From Providencia rettgeri (GTDB lineage: Bacteria > Pseudomonadota > Gammaproteobacteria > Enterobacterales > Enterobacteriaceae), in contig NZ_CP059348.1 of assembly GCF_013702265.1 (NCBI RefSeq), positions 3,720,001-3,784,000 on the forward strand: DNA of 64,000 nt. The letters run 5' to 3'. Below are positions 20,740 through 32,088 of this stretch, in pieces. How positions within the stretch are numbered: the first letter of the stretch is position 1; the number at the start of each line of letters is the position of its first letter. The notes beneath the pieces were generated by a model, which worked only from the letters and a program-made list of their open reading frames with translations, ran no database searches and was not told the origin of the DNA. The position numbers and the translations under genes are program-made.

Positions 20740-23700
20740 TTAAAACTCGAATTGATAAAGCAGGTCCAAAGCCTGATTAACGCCAGAAACGGCTTCTAAA
20801 AACAGTTTCGGCATGACCCTATAGCGTAAAGTGAGCGTCGCTAAAGAATCAAATATGCCAACTCCATACTTAACTTGCAAGTCGTTCGTAATTTTCCCAC
20901 TCACAACCACTTTCGAACTCTCACCCACACCTTGCGTATCGACGGCTAAATCTGACACTCCAAATGTTTCACCAATTTTACCTACCAGTTGACCACTTTG
21001 AGCAACCCCCAACCCGATCAACATCGAGGTCATTTGTGACCCATTCGCGTCCCCGCTATCGAGCCCTTCCCCTCTTAACAGATAGGAAAGTGCCTCTTGC
21101 TGGGTTTTTGCGGGCTCAGAGAATATCTCAACTTTTGGTTTATCGGCAAGTCCTGTTACCTTCACACCTGCAATCACATCATTGGCCGTGTTTTCAGGGT
21201 TACGGATTGCTTCTAAATTTAAGAACGGCTGATCAGCAGGCCCTGAGAATTGAATCTGCCCTTTACGCACAATCAAGTCTTGTCCATAAGCGCGGAAACG
21301 TCCTGATGGAATATCTACCTGGCCATTTAAGCTTAACCCTTGTTTATTTTGAACGACTTTCAGTAAACCAGTGAGCCGCGCTTTTAATCCAAACGCATCC
21401 AGACGCACATCATTACCAATATTAATATTTAAATTGGTTTGAATTGGAATCGACGGCTGTTTCGGACTGATCGGTTTAAGCTGTGCATCCAGCATGACCA
21501 CATCCGAAGATGCACTCACCGCAGACTCAGGTAATTCTTGCACCGTAATACGCGCCCATGGAATAGTGACGCTGCCATTTAAGGTCAGCAATTTCGGTGA
21601 CGCTTCCAGAATCAAATCAGGCTGCACATCAATTTTGATCATTGGCGGCAGAGAAACTCGTAAGTTATTCCCTCTCGCCAGTACTTTCGCTCGCCATGCA
21701 TCAATGTTGCGCCAGTCCGCATCACCATCAATATTTAGGTAACCCTCTGGTGTTTTAATCTGCCCAGTCATGACTGAACTGGTGCCATTAAAGTTAATCG
21801 CTAATTGACTATTTTGAATATCAAACGGGATCAACCCAGACTTCACTTCTAGCCCAGATAACGTGACATTACCGTTCATTAGCGGGTTATACGCAGAGCC
21901 ACCGACACGTAGATTTGCATTCAGGTTTCCATTCGCAATGTCTTTTTCGCCAAGTAACGGTTTAATTAAACCTAATGTAATGGCGTTAATTTCAATATTG
22001 CCGGAGAGTAAACGCTTTCTTTCGAGGTCAGAAATTTGCACATTACCTTTAAATTGACCATTGTCTGCAATCTTCAACAACCAATTCAAATCCGCGCGAC
22101 CGTTCTTAATACCCGCATTTAATGTCAACGTATCAAACGCGATAGGCAAACGCGCACCATCAACAAACTGCACGACTTTGACCCCATCACCGCTCAAGTC
22201 AACTTTCACTTGCGGCAGGCTACCATCCGCTTTCCAGATGGCATTTGCACGCCCTGTGAACACCCCATTCACTCGGGTATCACTTGGCATAAATGGTTTG
22301 ATCATCGCAAGATCAAAACGTTCTAATACAATATCAGCGCTACCACTTTTACCCGCTTTAACTGGCTTCGGCACACACACGCGAGCATTCGGGTTTACCC
22401 AGCAGTGACTACCAATAACCACTTCTTGAGTGGTGTTATTGTAGTTCAAGGACATGGCTTGACTCAGGCGCCACTCCCCAACTTCAGTATCAAATAAGGT
22501 ATTGCTTAAATTCCCTTTCCACACTTCCGTCTGGCGATCAAAGCCCCCTGCCAGCGCGAGCTGTCCTGAAACGGGTTTCCCTGTCACATTCAGTTTTAAC
22601 GTATGCTGTTTTTCAGTCCCTTTGGCATCTAGCGTTAGGTTACTAATGGCTAAATCTGCTTGGCGTAGTCCGCGCACCACCACAGATAAGTCACCTTTGA
22701 TTTGGTCACCTGTTGCCACATTGCCTTTAACGGTGGTGGTCTCAACCGTCAAATCTTGCCATCTCACGCCACGCGCCGTTAAATCCGCCAGCGCTTGTGG
22801 TGCTTGTAAATCACCGCGAAGTTTTAAATCCCCGATGATCACGCCACCTAGCCCAGGCACTAACCCATTCAACGCTGGGGCATTAATTTTGGCATCAAGG
22901 TTCCATTTATCCGCTAAAGAGCCCTTCACATTCACGCTGTTTTTACCCAGCAAGAGGTTAAAATCTGGGATATTCCATTGCCCTGCGGCATTCCCTTTGG
23001 CTTGTCCACGCGCCTTTAATATGTGCTGTTTAACATTACCATCTAAGGTGATTTCAGGGATTTCTAACTGCCAGCTTCCACCATATAAGCTGCCTCGCGT
23101 GGCAATTTTTCCTTCAACTTTAGCTGGCCATTCTGGGTATTGCTTCGCCGTATTAATGCCCGATAACGTCAAAACCATATTCCAGCTAATGGCTTTACTC
23201 CAATCCGCCACCCCTGATAGGTCTGCATTACCTTGCAATGCAGATAAGCGTAAACGGGTTAAATCAATTTTTTCCTCATTCCCTTTTGCATCTAATAATA
23301 ACTTAGATGGCGGTAGGTCTTGCCCCGTGATGGCGGAACGCAATGAAAGGTCATAGCTAGAAGGGCGGCCATTTAAGCGCAAGCGAGTGTCATCAAGCTT
23401 ATATTGGCTTTCACCCACCAGCGGCCAAGTTAATTTTTTGCTTTCTAAAGTCAACTCAATCGGAAAATCTGCCTGCGCTAAATCGGTCTGAGCTTCTAGT
23501 GTCGCCGTAATTGGACCATTCAGATTCAATGCCAGCATTAGCTCATCCATCAATCCACCCTTAAGCGTTAAATCGACTTTCTGCCCATTTAAATCTTCAA
23601 GACGGCTTTCACCAATAACGGATAGCGCGACTGGCCATTTTTCTTGCAGGGAAATCGATCCAGAAACCGCAACATTTCCTTGAGGCGCATCGACTTTTAG

Positions 23701-24510
23701 CTGCTTCAATAAAACATTCTGCCCTGCATTTTCTAACTTCAAATTCAGGCTATTAATCGTAATTTCCGTGTCGCCTTTTAATTGGAAATTAGAGGCATTG
23801 ATCCCCTCAACATTCAGGTCAACCGGTAGAATAATTTCAGGTAGCTCCGCTAATAGCGGCTTAGAAAATAACGTTTTAAGCTGATCACCAAGGGAAGGCT
23901 GCTCACCTTCAGGCACAACGGGTTCAACCGGTTTTGGCGCCTCAGTCGGCTCGCTAGGCGGTAAGCTTATGGCAAGGTTAATAATATCGGTTGGCGTGAT
24001 CTCGATAGCTCTTTTTTGCCATGTGATCCCCGTGGCAAACTTGTCGAGATCAATCACGGTGCCATCAACATTAACGTGAGTATCGACTAGTGCTAATTGA
24101 GCTAAACGAATGGTTAGCGGGGCATTCAGTTCTGTTAGCGGCTCAGAAGGCGGTGTCTCTTCAGACGGTGGGAATTGGCTAGTATCCACATTCACCATCA
24201 CGCTTTCTGTTGATAAATCATCAATACATACTTCACGGCTGGTCAGGCACTTTAAACGTAACGCAAGGTGGATTTTCTTCGCATCCACGTCCACACCCGG
24301 CATTTGGTACTTCACGCCAGAGAGCGTCAAATCGTTAATGTCACCATCAATGGAGGCAATGGTCAGTTCAGGTACAAAACGTGTGGCCGAGTTCAGCGCA
24401 AAATGCAGACCCGATTTGGTACCTAACACCCAATACAGCGCACCAACAACCAGAACTAACAATAGTAAAATGGTGATTGCAATCCACTTTAGCCATTTCA
24501 TCCATTTCAT
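20740..24510 (-). CDS. tamB: Translocation and assembly module inner-membrane subunit TamB
   Basis: TamB is a long AsmA-like protein anchored in the inner membrane that spans the periplasm to TamA. It helps insert outer-membrane proteins and move phospholipids outward. The 1256 residues begin with one signal anchor (about 8-30, rich in Leu, Ile and Val). Long repetitive beta-strand segments form the hydrophobic groove, and the protein ends with the DUF490 domain and a C-terminal aromatic strand (LLYQFEF). A Pro/Glu-rich linker lies near 185-206. The start overlaps the tamA stop by 4 bp (ATGA), so translation is coupled. Confidence 0.96.
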   Translation of the reverse strand: MKWMKWLKWIAITILLLLVLVVGALYWVLGTKSGLHFALNSATRFVPELTIASIDGDINDLTLSGVKYQMPGVDVDAKKIHLALRLKCLTSREVCIDDLSTESVMVNVDTSQFPPSEETPPSEPLTELNAPLTIRLAQLALVDTHVNVDGTVIDLDKFATGITWQKRAIEITPTDIINLAISLPPSEPTEAPKPVEPVVPEGEQPSLGDQLKTLFSKPLLAELPEIILPVDLNVEGINASNFQLKGDTEITINSLNLKLENAGQNVLLKQLKVDAPQGNVAVSGSISLQEKWPVALSVIGESRLEDLNGQKVDLTLKGGLMDELMLALNLNGPITATLEAQTDLAQADFPIELTLESKKLTWPLVGESQYKLDDTRLRLNGRPSSYDLSLRSAITGQDLPPSKLLLDAKGNEEKIDLTRLRLSALQGNADLSGVADWSKAISWNMVLTLSGINTAKQYPEWPAKVEGKIATRGSLYGGSWQLEIPEITLDGNVKQHILKARGQAKGNAAGQWNIPDFNLLLGKNSVNVKGSLADKWNLDAKINAPALNGLVPGLGGVIIGDLKLRGDLQAPQALADLTARGVRWQDLTVETTTVKGNVATGDQIKGDLSVVVRGLRQADLAISNLTLDAKGTEKQHTLKLNVTGKPVSGQLALAGGFDRQTEVWKGNLSNTLFDTEVGEWRLSQAMSLNYNNTTQEVVIGSHCWVNPNARVCVPKPVKAGKSGSADIVLERFDLAMIKPFMPSDTRVNGVFTGRANAIWKADGSLPQVKVDLSGDGVKVVQFVDGARLPIAFDTLTLNAGIKNGRADLNWLLKIADNGQFKGNVQISDLERKRLLSGNIEINAITLGLIKPLLGEKDIANGNLNANLRVGGSAYNPLMNGNVTLSGLEVKSGLIPFDIQNSQLAINFNGTSSVMTGQIKTPEGYLNIDGDADWRNIDAWRAKVLARGNNLRVSLPPMIKIDVQPDLILEASPKLLTLNGSVTIPWARITVQELPESAVSASSDVVMLDAQLKPISPKQPSIPIQTNLNINIGNDVRLDAFGLKARLTGLLKVVQNKQGLSLNGQVDIPSGRFRAYGQDLIVRKGQIQFSGPADQPFLNLEAIRNPENTANDVIAGVKVTGLADKPKVEIFSEPAKTQQEALSYLLRGEGLDSGDANGSQMTSMLIGLGVAQSGQLVGKIGETFGVSDLAVDTQGVGESSKVVVSGKITNDLQVKYGVGIFDSLATLTLRYRVMPKLFLEAVSGVNQALDLLYQFEF

Positions 24511-26249
24511 AGTTCTGTCCCCAATCCGATGTAAAACTGAATTTTGTTATTATCTGGATCGCCAATAGGTTTAGCTAAATCAAATTTAATCGGTCCAACC
24601 GGAGAAACCCAGCGGATCCCCACACCAGCGCCCGTTTTAAAATCACTATTTTTGAAATCGTCTACCGCTTCACCGCTATCAATAAAAGTGGCACCCCACC
24701 AGTTACCCGTGAAATTATATTGATATTCGACGGATCCAACCGCCAGCTTGGATGCCCCTGTAAGCTTGCCGCGACTATCTTCTGGGGAAATTTTTTGATA
24801 ACCGTAACCACGAACGCTACCGTCACCCCCAGCAAAGAAACGTAAGTCTGGCGGGACTTTGTCAAAATTATTGGTTTCAATCCAACCAAGGTTTCCACGC
24901 ACAACAAACCGGTGCCCTTCCCATGGCGTGCGGATCCACACATTCTTGGCTTGCAATACTAAGAAATCGATATCCGAGCCCCATATTTTATTCGAGTAAT
25001 CGATAGAATAGCGCTGGCTATCACCCCAGGTTGGCATCACGCCACCTCTTTGGCGAATTCGGCTGACGTTTGCCCCCGGATACAGCAACATCGTCGTGTT
25101 GGTCACATCCGCTTGGGTAAAGTTACTCAACATCCAGCGCATATTCACGCCATACTGCCAACCGGTTGAATAGTCCCAATTACGAGACACGTTTAGCGTG
25201 GTGGTATTCGCTTGAGTATCGTTCAAATCCGTACGTTTAAACCCACCTTGAATCGCATAATATTGCTCTAGAGGGTTCGCCTTGAGTGGAATTTTATAGC
25301 TGGCATCGATCAACTGTTCCGGCTGAGAGAGGCTAATGCTGGAGGTTAAACTTTGTCCTCGTGAGTTAATCCACGGCTTATTCCATATCGCTTTTACGCG
25401 GGGTCCCACATCGGTCGCGTAACCACCACCCAGCTCAAGGAAGTTTTGCGCTCTAGGGATCATGACCCCTTCCATGGGTAATAGATCTGTATGCTCTTCA
25501 CGAGCTTTTTGAATATTCGGCGTGACTAGCGCAGAGTTGAACCACCCTGTTGATGCCAAACGTTGGTTATATTCTGCGAGCTGTTCTGACGTGTAATATT
25601 CCCCTTCTTTAAAAGGAGATAGGTTTTCGAGGTAGTCCTCACGAATTTGTGAGCCTTCAAAGGTTAATTTACCAAAGCGGTAGCGCTCACCACTGTTAAA
25701 ATCAAAATCCCAATAGGCAGCATGATGATCAAGAGAAATGCCTAGCTGGCTTTTTTCCATCATGGCATCGAAATACCCTTTACGGAGAGCTAGGCTACTG
25801 AACTTACCTTTAAAATCTTCATATTTACCATCATTTTGGATCGTGCCATATTTCGGCGTGTTTTTTTTCAGCATCTTGGCGTAATCAGGGTCTGTTTTCG
25901 CTCCCCCTTCTAACACCACATTGACACCTTGTAGAAGAATAGGCTCCCCCGGAGAGACCTTGGCCGTCAAAATTGAACGGGCAGGCGGAGTTTTCTCTTC
26001 ATAGCTAAATTCTACCGTAGGCTCATAATATCCCAGTGGTTTTAACCCTTCACGAATCGCTTTTTCTACCCGAGCACGAAAACGTCCATTTGCAACGACT
26101 TCATCTTGTGAAATATTAGAAAGCTGAATACGGACATTCTGGTTGAGTTGCCCTTCAAGCCCTTCAATATTAAGGCGTAGATTCGCAGCAAATACCGCTG
26201 GTACCGCCGTTGTTAGGCATACTGCACAAAGGGTAAGATATTTCGACAC
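24507..26249 (-). CDS. tamA: Translocation and assembly module outer-membrane subunit TamA
   Basis: TamA is an Omp85-family outer-membrane protein with three POTRA domains and a 16-stranded barrel. With a GTG start (AGGAG 5 nt upstream) it has 580 residues and a signal peptide ending VFA, close to the 577 of E. coli. The longer TTG start eight codons upstream would swallow the ribosome binding site and was rejected. The POTRA region runs to about residue 260. The barrel carries the conserved [15 protein letters not shown] lid motif and ends in a C-terminal beta signal. It is divergent from msrA and leads tamA-tamB-ytfP. Confidence 0.95.
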   Translation of the reverse strand: MSKYLTLCAVCLTTAVPAVFAANLRLNIEGLEGQLNQNVRIQLSNISQDEVVANGRFRARVEKAIREGLKPLGYYEPTVEFSYEEKTPPARSILTAKVSPGEPILLQGVNVVLEGGAKTDPDYAKMLKKNTPKYGTIQNDGKYEDFKGKFSSLALRKGYFDAMMEKSQLGISLDHHAAYWDFDFNSGERYRFGKLTFEGSQIREDYLENLSPFKEGEYYTSEQLAEYNQRLASTGWFNSALVTPNIQKAREEHTDLLPMEGVMIPRAQNFLELGGGYATDVGPRVKAIWNKPWINSRGQSLTSSISLSQPEQLIDASYKIPLKANPLEQYYAIQGGFKRTDLNDTQANTTTLNVSRNWDYSTGWQYGVNMRWMLSNFTQADVTNTTMLLYPGANVSRIRQRGGVMPTWGDSQRYSIDYSNKIWGSDIDFLVLQAKNVWIRTPWEGHRFVVRGNLGWIETNNFDKVPPDLRFFAGGDGSVRGYGYQKISPEDSRGKLTGASKLAVGSVEYQYNFTGNWWGATFIDSGEAVDDFKNSDFKTGAGVGIRWVSPVGPIKFDLAKPIGDPDNNKIQFYIGLGTEL

Positions 26250-26382
26250 GCCTGCTCCTAGGGTGATAGACAATTTGGCTTATTATTCAACAACGACTTA
26301 TTTTGAGTAAAATAGACCACTGACACAAGTTTTTATCCCAATTTTTACTTTATTTCTATACTGATTGTATTTAGGAATCGTT

Positions 26383-27012
26383 ATGACTTTTAATCAATTT
26401 CAGTCCGATAATGAATTTCAAGCACTTCCGGGCCGCCACACATCAATGGCGTTGTCACCTTACCATGCAGTGACCCATCATTCGATTGAGATTATTCCTA
26501 AGAATATGGAAATTGCTTATTTTGCAATGGGTTGCTTCTGGGGTGTGGAACGATTATTTTGGCAACAAACAGGAATTTATACGACATCCGCAGGTTACAG
26601 CGGTGGACTCACTCCTAACCCAACCTATGAAGAAGTGTGTACCGGATTAACCGGACATACTGAAGTCGTTCGCGTGGTTTTTGACCCTGAAATCATTTCA
26701 TTTGCTCAGCTGCTAACACTATTTTGGGAAAACCACGACCCAGCCCAAGGTATGCGCCAAGGTAATGATATTGGTACCCAATATCGCTCAGCAATTTACA
26801 CCGTGTCAGATGAACAGTATCAACTGGCGATGCAAACCCGTGAAGCTTACCAACTGGCGATGGCTGAAAAACAAGATAATCGCCCGATCACCACCGAAAT
26901 TCGACCACTCGAAAGCTTCTATTTTGCAGAAGATTATCACCAGCAATATCTGTATAAAAATCCCAACGGCTATTGTGGGCTTGGCGGCATTGGGGTCTGC
27001 CTTCCTTCTTGA
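26383..27012 (+). CDS. msrA: Peptide methionine-S-sulfoxide reductase A
   Basis: MsrA reduces the S epimer of methionine sulfoxide in oxidised proteins. The 209 residues contain the catalytic motif MGCFWG (Cys51), substrate motif GTQYRS, and resolving cysteines in the C-terminal [11 protein letters not shown]. The ATG with AGGA 7 nt upstream was chosen over an upstream TTG. It is divergent from tamA with 133 bp between, as in E. coli. The next gene, ytfL, is on the same strand after a 168-bp gap holding a GC-rich hairpin. Confidence 0.96.
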   Translation: MTFNQFQSDNEFQALPGRHTSMALSPYHAVTHHSIEIIPKNMEIAYFAMGCFWGVERLFWQQTGIYTTSAGYSGGLTPNPTYEEVCTGLTGHTEVVRVVFDPEIISFAQLLTLFWENHDPAQGMRQGNDIGTQYRSAIYTVSDEQYQLAMQTREAYQLAMAEKQDNRPITTEIRPLESFYFAEDYHQQYLYKNPNGYCGLGGIGVCLPS

Positions 27013-27063
27013 ATAATTTTATAATGACGAATATATAGCCAGATAAAATAGGCTAGTGCTATA

Positions 27064-27091
27064 CTTAGCGCGATACCCCCACCGCGCTAAG
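27064..27091 (+). other. GC-rich hairpin upstream of ytfL
   Basis: A perfect 9-bp repeat CTTAGCGCG / CGCGCTAAG has a 10-nt loop (ATACCCCCAC). TGCTATACT (27057-27065), an extended -10 element, overlaps its left edge. With no T run it is a poor terminator; it could be a 5' leader structure of ytfL or an operator. Confidence 0.5.
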
Positions 27092-27180
27092 GCGCTAATT
27101 AATATTGAAATGGAATACCCTTACATTGCCTTTAGGATTTCAAGAAGTGACAATTCACTACCTAGAGGGTTGGATAATTT

Positions 27181-28524
27181 ATGCTAAACAGTTTACTTAT
27201 CGTACTTTTATTATGTGCAATCAGCGCATTTTTTTCGCTGTCCGAAATTTCATTGGCAGCTTCTCGCCGTATTAAATTGAAGTTAATGGCCGACGAAGGC
27301 AACATTAACGCCGCTCGGGTTCTCAAATTACAAGAAATGCCGGGCATGTTCTTCACCGTTGTACAAATTGGCTTAAACGCCGTGGCGATTTTAGCCGGTA
27401 TTGTAGGTGAATCTGCATTCTCTCCTGCACTGCAAGAGCTATTCATTAAATTCTTATCCCCAGCATGGGCACAGCAAGCTGCTTCCATTGTGTCATTTAC
27501 CATCGTCACCAGCTTATTTATTCTCGTGGCTGACTTAACGCCAAAACGTATTGGAATGGTAAAACCTGAAGCTATCGCTATACGCATCGTTAACCCAATG
27601 CGTTTCTGCTTAGTGGTGTTAAGCCCACTCGTATGGTTCTTTAATGGCTTAGCGAACTTAATTTTTAAACTCTTCAAATTACCCACTGCGCGTAATGAAG
27701 ACATTACTTCTGATGATATCTTTGCTGTTGTTGAAGCGGGCGCGGTCGCTGGGGTGTTGCGTAAACAAGAGCACGAACTGATTGAAAACGTGTTTGAACT
27801 TGAGTCCCGTACCGTTCCATCGGCGATGACACCACGAGAAAACATCATTTTCTTTGATAAAGACGAATCTGAAGAGAGCATCAAACACAAAATCTCCACT
27901 CAGCCACATTCGAAATTTTTAGTTTGTGCAGGAGATATCGACCATGTGATTGGTTATGTGGATTCCAAAGAGCTCCTCAACCGCGTATTGAATGGCCAAA
28001 GCCTGAGTTTACGTGACGGTGTACATATCCAGAATACCTTAATGCTTCCGGATACTTTATCCCTGTCTGATACCTTAGAAGCCTTTAAAAATAGTGGCGT
28101 CGATTTTGCCGTTATCCTGAACGAATATGCCTTAGTGATGGGTGTTATTACCATCAATGATGTGATGATCACCTTAATGGGTGACTTGATCGGGCCGGGA
28201 CAAGAAGAGCAAATCATTACCCGTGATGAGAATTCATGGCTGGTTGATGGGGGCACGCCAATCGAGGATGTTCAACGTATCCTTGATATCGACGAATTCC
28301 CAGATTTCAGCAACTACGAAACCATCGCAGGCTTTATGATGTATCGCTTAAGAAAGATGCCGAAACGCACTGATTATGTGAAATATGCGGGCTACAAATT
28401 TGAAGTGGTCGATATTGATAACTACAAGATTGATCAGCTGCTAGTCACGCGTATCACAAACACACCGTCCGCAGTTGTGGTTCAGCCAGGTACTGCGGGT
28501 AGTGAAGGTACGTCACAAACCTAA
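27181..28524 (+). CDS. ytfL: CNNM/CorC-family membrane protein YtfL (PaeA)
   Basis: This protein of 447 residues has an N-terminal DUF21 membrane domain of four helices (about 1-200), a pair of CBS domains (about 210-340) and a C-terminal CorC/HlyC domain. It matches E. coli and Salmonella YtfL, renamed PaeA, which is reported to protect cells from cadaverine and putrescine, probably by export. The nearby decarboxylase makes that amine link interesting, though it may be coincidental. No hemolysin activity should be inferred from the old family name. Confidence 0.93.
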   Translation: MLNSLLIVLLLCAISAFFSLSEISLAASRRIKLKLMADEGNINAARVLKLQEMPGMFFTVVQIGLNAVAILAGIVGESAFSPALQELFIKFLSPAWAQQAASIVSFTIVTSLFILVADLTPKRIGMVKPEAIAIRIVNPMRFCLVVLSPLVWFFNGLANLIFKLFKLPTARNEDITSDDIFAVVEAGAVAGVLRKQEHELIENVFELESRTVPSAMTPRENIIFFDKDESEESIKHKISTQPHSKFLVCAGDIDHVIGYVDSKELLNRVLNGQSLSLRDGVHIQNTLMLPDTLSLSDTLEAFKNSGVDFAVILNEYALVMGVITINDVMITLMGDLIGPGQEEQIITRDENSWLVDGGTPIEDVQRILDIDEFPDFSNYETIAGFMMYRLRKMPKRTDYVKYAGYKFEVVDIDNYKIDQLLVTRITNTPSAVVVQPGTAGSEGTSQT

Positions 28525-28550
28525 AATAACCACTGATAGCTAATATGAAC

Positions 28551-28577
28551 ACGCCACTGTATGTGGCGTTGTTATTC
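28551..28577 (+). terminator. Terminator after ytfL
   Basis: ACGCCAC-TGTAT-GTGGCGT followed by the T-rich TGTTATTCTT. It lies between convergent ytfL and ytfK. Confidence 0.8.
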
Positions 28578-28596
28578 TTAAGGAGATTGAAGGTTG

Positions 28597-28803
28597 TTAG
28601 CCTAACTCAGCTCGCAGTAATACCACTTGTTTGTTCACTTCATTCATCACATTGTAATGAGCTTTATCGGTTACTTTTGGTGGTAAAATCTTCCCATTAT
28701 TGAATTCGAAAGCCCCAAAATCCTTAATGTAGAGCCTACCTCTGAATAGTGTTTTCACGTATAGAGCAATTTTCGATGGGTTATAATGCTTAAAAATTTT
28801 CAT
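28597..28803 (-). CDS. ytfK: Stringent-response modulator YtfK (DUF1107)
   Basis: The 68 residues align over their whole length with E. coli YtfK ([40 protein letters not shown]). In E. coli YtfK binds SpoT and promotes ppGpp accumulation during phosphate or fatty-acid starvation, and is PhoB-controlled. I see no convincing Pho box in the 290-bp AT-rich gap upstream, which it shares with divergent ytfJ. It is convergent with ytfL. Confidence 0.92.
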   Translation of the reverse strand: MKIFKHYNPSKIALYVKTLFRGRLYIKDFGAFEFNNGKILPPKVTDKAHYNVMNEVNKQVVLLRAELG

Positions 28804-29093
28804 TAGAACTGATCTCCATGTTGTTCTGACGATACCTCATTGCATATCGCTCAATAATCATAGACTAGAAAATTTTGTTTTGGTTCGGAAATTGCAATTT
28901 TATTCAAAACACTGACACAAAATGACATTGTCAATATACTGTTAAATTACATTTAAACCTCGTATTTATGCTGAATTTTACCAATTTGTTAATTTTCATC
29001 TTGCCACTCATCCGATGAGCTATGCTATAACTAGCAGCACCAGAAATCCTCACCCTATACACAACAATGACAATGATTTCTAAAGGTACCTTT

Positions 29094-29657
29094 ATGATAA
29101 AAAAACTGCTTTTATTAACCTGCTTGCTAGGTTTATCTTCAACGGGATTTGCCATTAATATTCAATTAAATCAACCTGTACCCGCCGTTACCGTCACAGA
29201 TAAAGGCGAATTACAGTTAGATAATGCGGGGAAATTCAATTACCAACCGTGGAAAAGCCAGCAACTTGCCGGTAAAGTTCGCACCATTCAACACATCGCA
29301 GGGCGCTCTTCGGCCAAAGAGCTTAATGCTCCGCTCATCGAAGCGATTAAACAAGCCAAATTCCCTCACGACAAATACCAAACTACCAGCATTATCAACA
29401 CGGATGATTCAATTTTTGGTACTGGTGTATTTGTAAAAAACAGCGTGGAAGACAGCAAGAAAGAGTTTCCTTACTCTCAATTTATTGTTGATAGTGATGG
29501 TGTGGTGAAGAATGCATGGAGCCTTGCGCCAGAGAGTTCTGCCATTATCATTCTCAACAAGCAAGGTAATGTTTTATTTTATAAAGATGGCGCGCTAACG
29601 CCTCAAGAGATTAATAAAGCCATTAGCGTGATTGTCGCCGAGTTAGAAAAGCCGTAA
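29094..29657 (+). CDS. ytfJ: Periplasmic YtfJ-family protein
   Basis: The 187-residue precursor has a signal peptide (MIKKLLLLTCLLGLSSTGFA). The mature domain resembles a thioredoxin/peroxiredoxin-like fold without the CxxC motif. The core KVRTIQHIAGRSSAKELNAP aligns with E. coli YtfJ, whose function is unknown. The second in-frame ATG was chosen because AAAGGT sits 6 nt before it and it gives a clean signal peptide. In E. coli ytfJ neighbours cysQ; here the qseBC-ygiW-nudK-cupin-mqo block lies in between. Confidence 0.9.
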   Translation: MIKKLLLLTCLLGLSSTGFAINIQLNQPVPAVTVTDKGELQLDNAGKFNYQPWKSQQLAGKVRTIQHIAGRSSAKELNAPLIEAIKQAKFPHDKYQTTSIINTDDSIFGTGVFVKNSVEDSKKEFPYSQFIVDSDGVVKNAWSLAPESSAIIILNKQGNVLFYKDGALTPQEINKAISVIVAELEKP

Positions 29658-29704
29658 TTAACAAGATCATAGTTAACAAGACCAACATTAAAACAAGTAA
29701 GAAA

Positions 29705-29778
29705 AGAGCCATTCCGGCTCTCATTCTCATAAATATAGGCTGTTTTCCTGAGCGTCGACGGCTGTTGACGCTCAGGAA
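29705..29778. terminator. Two hairpins between ytfJ and qseC
   Basis: AGAGCC-ATTCC-GGCTCT (29705-29721) is a short ytfJ terminator candidate. Then TTCCTGAGCGTC (29745-29756) and GACGCTCAGGAA (29767-29778) make a perfect 12-bp stem with a 10-nt loop, followed by TTTGTTTT on the plus strand. The second is stronger and could stop ytfJ transcripts and slow those from qseC. Confidence 0.65.
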
Positions 29779-29899
29779 TTTGTTTTACCATCATGAGATC
29801 CTGCTGAACATAACTGCAAAAATACATCCCAATAAGATGCAAATTCAGCTGATTATTCTGCAACGACCTCATTCAATATTGTGCATAAAATAGACTAAA

Positions 29900-31252
29900 T
29901 TATGCATTCCAACGAACAGTGACACAAAAGCCCCCTTCCGTGACATTAGTAAACGTCACGTTGAGATGGTGTAACTGAGCCACGCGTTTAACAATTGATA
30001 GTCCTAATCCGCTACCTGTTTTTTCTTGCCCCGGTGGTCGGTAGAAACGCTCCCCTAAACGCGCTAATACTTCAGGGGAAACGCCAGCACCATCATCTTT
30101 CACTTCCAGATGATGACGATACAAATTGACTTCAACCTTACCGGCGGCCTTACCATAGCGGATAGCATTGTGAAGAAGGTTTCTTAAGAGTACGGACAAT
30201 AAAAGTTTTTGCCCCTTAAAAGACGGCGGCGTTTCAACAATCGATATTTTCAACGTTACCTGATTTTGCCGAGCTTCCAGCTCGCTCTCTTTAACGGCTT
30301 GCTCAATTAATTCCTGCCAACTCACTTCACTCACATCATCTAACTGATTAGAAGACTCCAAGCGGGATAACGTTAATAACTGATCCACCAGCCGAGTTGC
30401 ACGATCAATTCCCTCTGAAAGATTAGCCACTGCATGTTGGCGAATTGCCTCGTCACTTCCAGCAATCTGCACCACTTCAGTTTGGACTTTCAGTGCGGCA
30501 AGTGGACTACGCAGTTCATGGGCAGCATCAGAGGTAAATTGCCGTTCACGCACAAACATGTGGTTTATTTTGTCGAATAATCCGTTCAGAGAATCTAGGA
30601 TTGGCTTAGCCTCACTAGGGATCGTGGGCACCACCACTGGGCTCAGTTCCTCCGGCTTCCTCTCTCGCAACTGCTTAGCTACATCCCTCAGGGGTTTTAA
30701 TGCTCGAGTGAGTAACCATAAAAATACGATTAACATTATCGGCAGCGCCACCAGCCACGGTATGAGCTGAGAAAACATAATGCTGTTAGCCATACTTTGG
30801 CGGTATTCCCACTCTTGCCCTACTGCAATAATATATTGATTATCAATAGATTTTAGCCAAACAAAACGCCACTCATCATCACTACCTTTCAACTTGCCTT
30901 CACTGAATCCTTCACGATCAAATTGAAATTCAATTTTGCGCCCGTTATCACCATCATTTAGCACCATTTCGCCACTCGGCGTAAAAATCGCAAACGCCAA
31001 TGCGTCATCGTCTTGGCTTCCCCGATTTTTCCGCAATAACTTTTTGGTTTTACTCAATGATGCTTGAGGCAAGTCGATATCCGTCGGTAACACCGATAAG
31101 CGCTTTGCAAATACCATTTGTTGAGTATCAAACAATTCGTTAATGGTTTTATAGGTTTGATACCATGCCAATGAGCTAGCAATTCCCCACGTCATTACAG
31201 CGAGGAGCAATAACATCAAAGTCAGTTTGAGCCTTAAGCTGAACGTTTTCAT
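29900..31252 (-). CDS. qseC: Sensor histidine kinase QseC
   Basis: QseC is the membrane sensor of the QseBC two-component system, reported to respond to autoinducer-3, epinephrine or norepinephrine and to cross-talk with PmrAB. The 450 residues have two membrane segments (about 9-30 and 161-182). They flank a periplasmic domain holding the QseC-typical [20 protein letters not shown] (81-100). A HAMP linker and the H-box [10 protein letters not shown] with His245 follow, and then the N ([10 protein letters not shown]) and G ([11 protein letters not shown]) boxes. It overlaps qseB by 4 bp (ATGA). It ends near hairpins shared with ytfJ. Confidence 0.92.
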   Translation of the reverse strand: MKTFSLRLKLTLMLLLLAVMTWGIASSLAWYQTYKTINELFDTQQMVFAKRLSVLPTDIDLPQASLSKTKKLLRKNRGSQDDDALAFAIFTPSGEMVLNDGDNGRKIEFQFDREGFSEGKLKGSDDEWRFVWLKSIDNQYIIAVGQEWEYRQSMANSIMFSQLIPWLVALPIMLIVFLWLLTRALKPLRDVAKQLRERKPEELSPVVVPTIPSEAKPILDSLNGLFDKINHMFVRERQFTSDAAHELRSPLAALKVQTEVVQIAGSDEAIRQHAVANLSEGIDRATRLVDQLLTLSRLESSNQLDDVSEVSWQELIEQAVKESELEARQNQVTLKISIVETPPSFKGQKLLLSVLLRNLLHNAIRYGKAAGKVEVNLYRHHLEVKDDGAGVSPEVLARLGERFYRPPGQEKTGSGLGLSIVKRVAQLHHLNVTFTNVTEGGFCVTVRWNA

Positions 31253-31911
31253 GCTTCATCACCCAGTCGATAACCAACACCATGAACAGTTTGAATAAAC
31301 TTACTGCCTAATTTGCGGCGTAAATGGTGAATGTGAACTTCAACCGAATTACTGGAGACCTCTTCATCCCAGTTATACAACTTTTCTTCTATCGCACTAC
31401 GAGACAGCACTTTTTTCGGGTTGTGCAAAAATAATGATAATAGTGCCAGCTCTTTACCCTTTAACTGCACAGGATTTCCTTGGTAAGTGACCGTCATCGC
31501 TAAAGGATCCATCTCCACGTCACCATGTACCAACGTGGGTGATAGCTGCCCACTGCGCCGACGGATCAATGCTTGCAAACGCGCCGCAACCTCCGCAAGC
31601 GCAAACGGCTTACACAGATAATCATCAGCCCCTTGCTGTAGCCCATTTACCCGTTGTTCAAGGGCATCTCGCGCCGTCAAAATCAAAACAGGCTCATCTC
31701 GCCCTTGCTTACGCCAGAACTTCAAAATATCCATACCATCAATATGCGGAAGTGATAAATCCAGCACGACAGCATCATAAGGGGCATCAAACAAAGCCTG
31801 TTGACCTTGTTTACCATCCATAAACCAATCAAGGGTAAACCCCAATTGTGTTAGCCCTACTTTTAAGCCATCGCCAATTAACCTGTCATCTTCTATTAAT
31901 AAAATACGCAT
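31249..31911 (-). CDS. qseB: Response regulator QseB (OmpR family)
   Basis: The 220-residue regulator has a receiver domain with phospho-acceptor Asp51, acidic pocket Glu7-Asp8-Asp9 and Lys101. The winged helix (about 125-218) includes the recognition segment [17 protein letters not shown]. The ATG chosen has GGAGG 6 nt upstream; an earlier in-frame Met lacks one. Identity to E. coli QseB is clear, notably [14 protein letters not shown]. It diverges from ygiW, and the gap between them holds a PmrA/QseB-type direct repeat. Confidence 0.93.
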   Translation of the reverse strand: MRILLIEDDRLIGDGLKVGLTQLGFTLDWFMDGKQGQQALFDAPYDAVVLDLSLPHIDGMDILKFWRKQGRDEPVLILTARDALEQRVNGLQQGADDYLCKPFALAEVAARLQALIRRRSGQLSPTLVHGDVEMDPLAMTVTYQGNPVQLKGKELALLSLFLHNPKKVLSRSAIEEKLYNWDEEVSSNSVEVHIHHLRRKLGSKFIQTVHGVGYRLGDEA

Positions 31912-32011
31912 ATTCAACCTCCGCATCGAATATTGTTATATTTATCTTATTAAATTCATGATGACCAGTGGTGATTGTCCAAATTAAAAATATATTTAAT
32001 TAATTTGAGTT

Positions 32012-32028
32012 CTTAAGATCCTGTTAAG
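32012..32028. promoter_or_regulatory. QseB/PmrA-type direct repeat between qseB and ygiW
   Basis: CTTAAG-ATCCT-GTTAAG is a direct repeat of TTAAG half-sites spaced 11 bp (one helical turn) apart. It matches the YTTAAK-N5-YTTAAK boxes known for PmrA and QseB except for a G in place of the second Y. It lies about 100 bp upstream of qseB and 60 bp upstream of ygiW, so it could serve both. Confidence 0.6.
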
Positions 32029-32088
32029 ATTTACTTGGTTAAATACATCCCATAGACCAAATTTCTGGTTACTTGTGGAGAAACAAAA

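Noticed and set aside
22502-23356. A long open frame of 284 codons on the plus strand inside tamB
   Set aside because: It is antisense to conserved tamB codons, has no ribosome binding site and no recognisable domain. It arises from codon bias of the real gene.
26250-26273. A longer TamA starting at TTG
   Set aside because: The GTG at 26249 has AGGAG 5 nt upstream and gives a standard signal peptide; the extension would overlap that ribosome binding site.
28804-29093. A Pho box controlling ytfK
   Set aside because: E. coli ytfK is PhoB-regulated, but no CTGTCAT-type direct repeat was recognisable in this gap.
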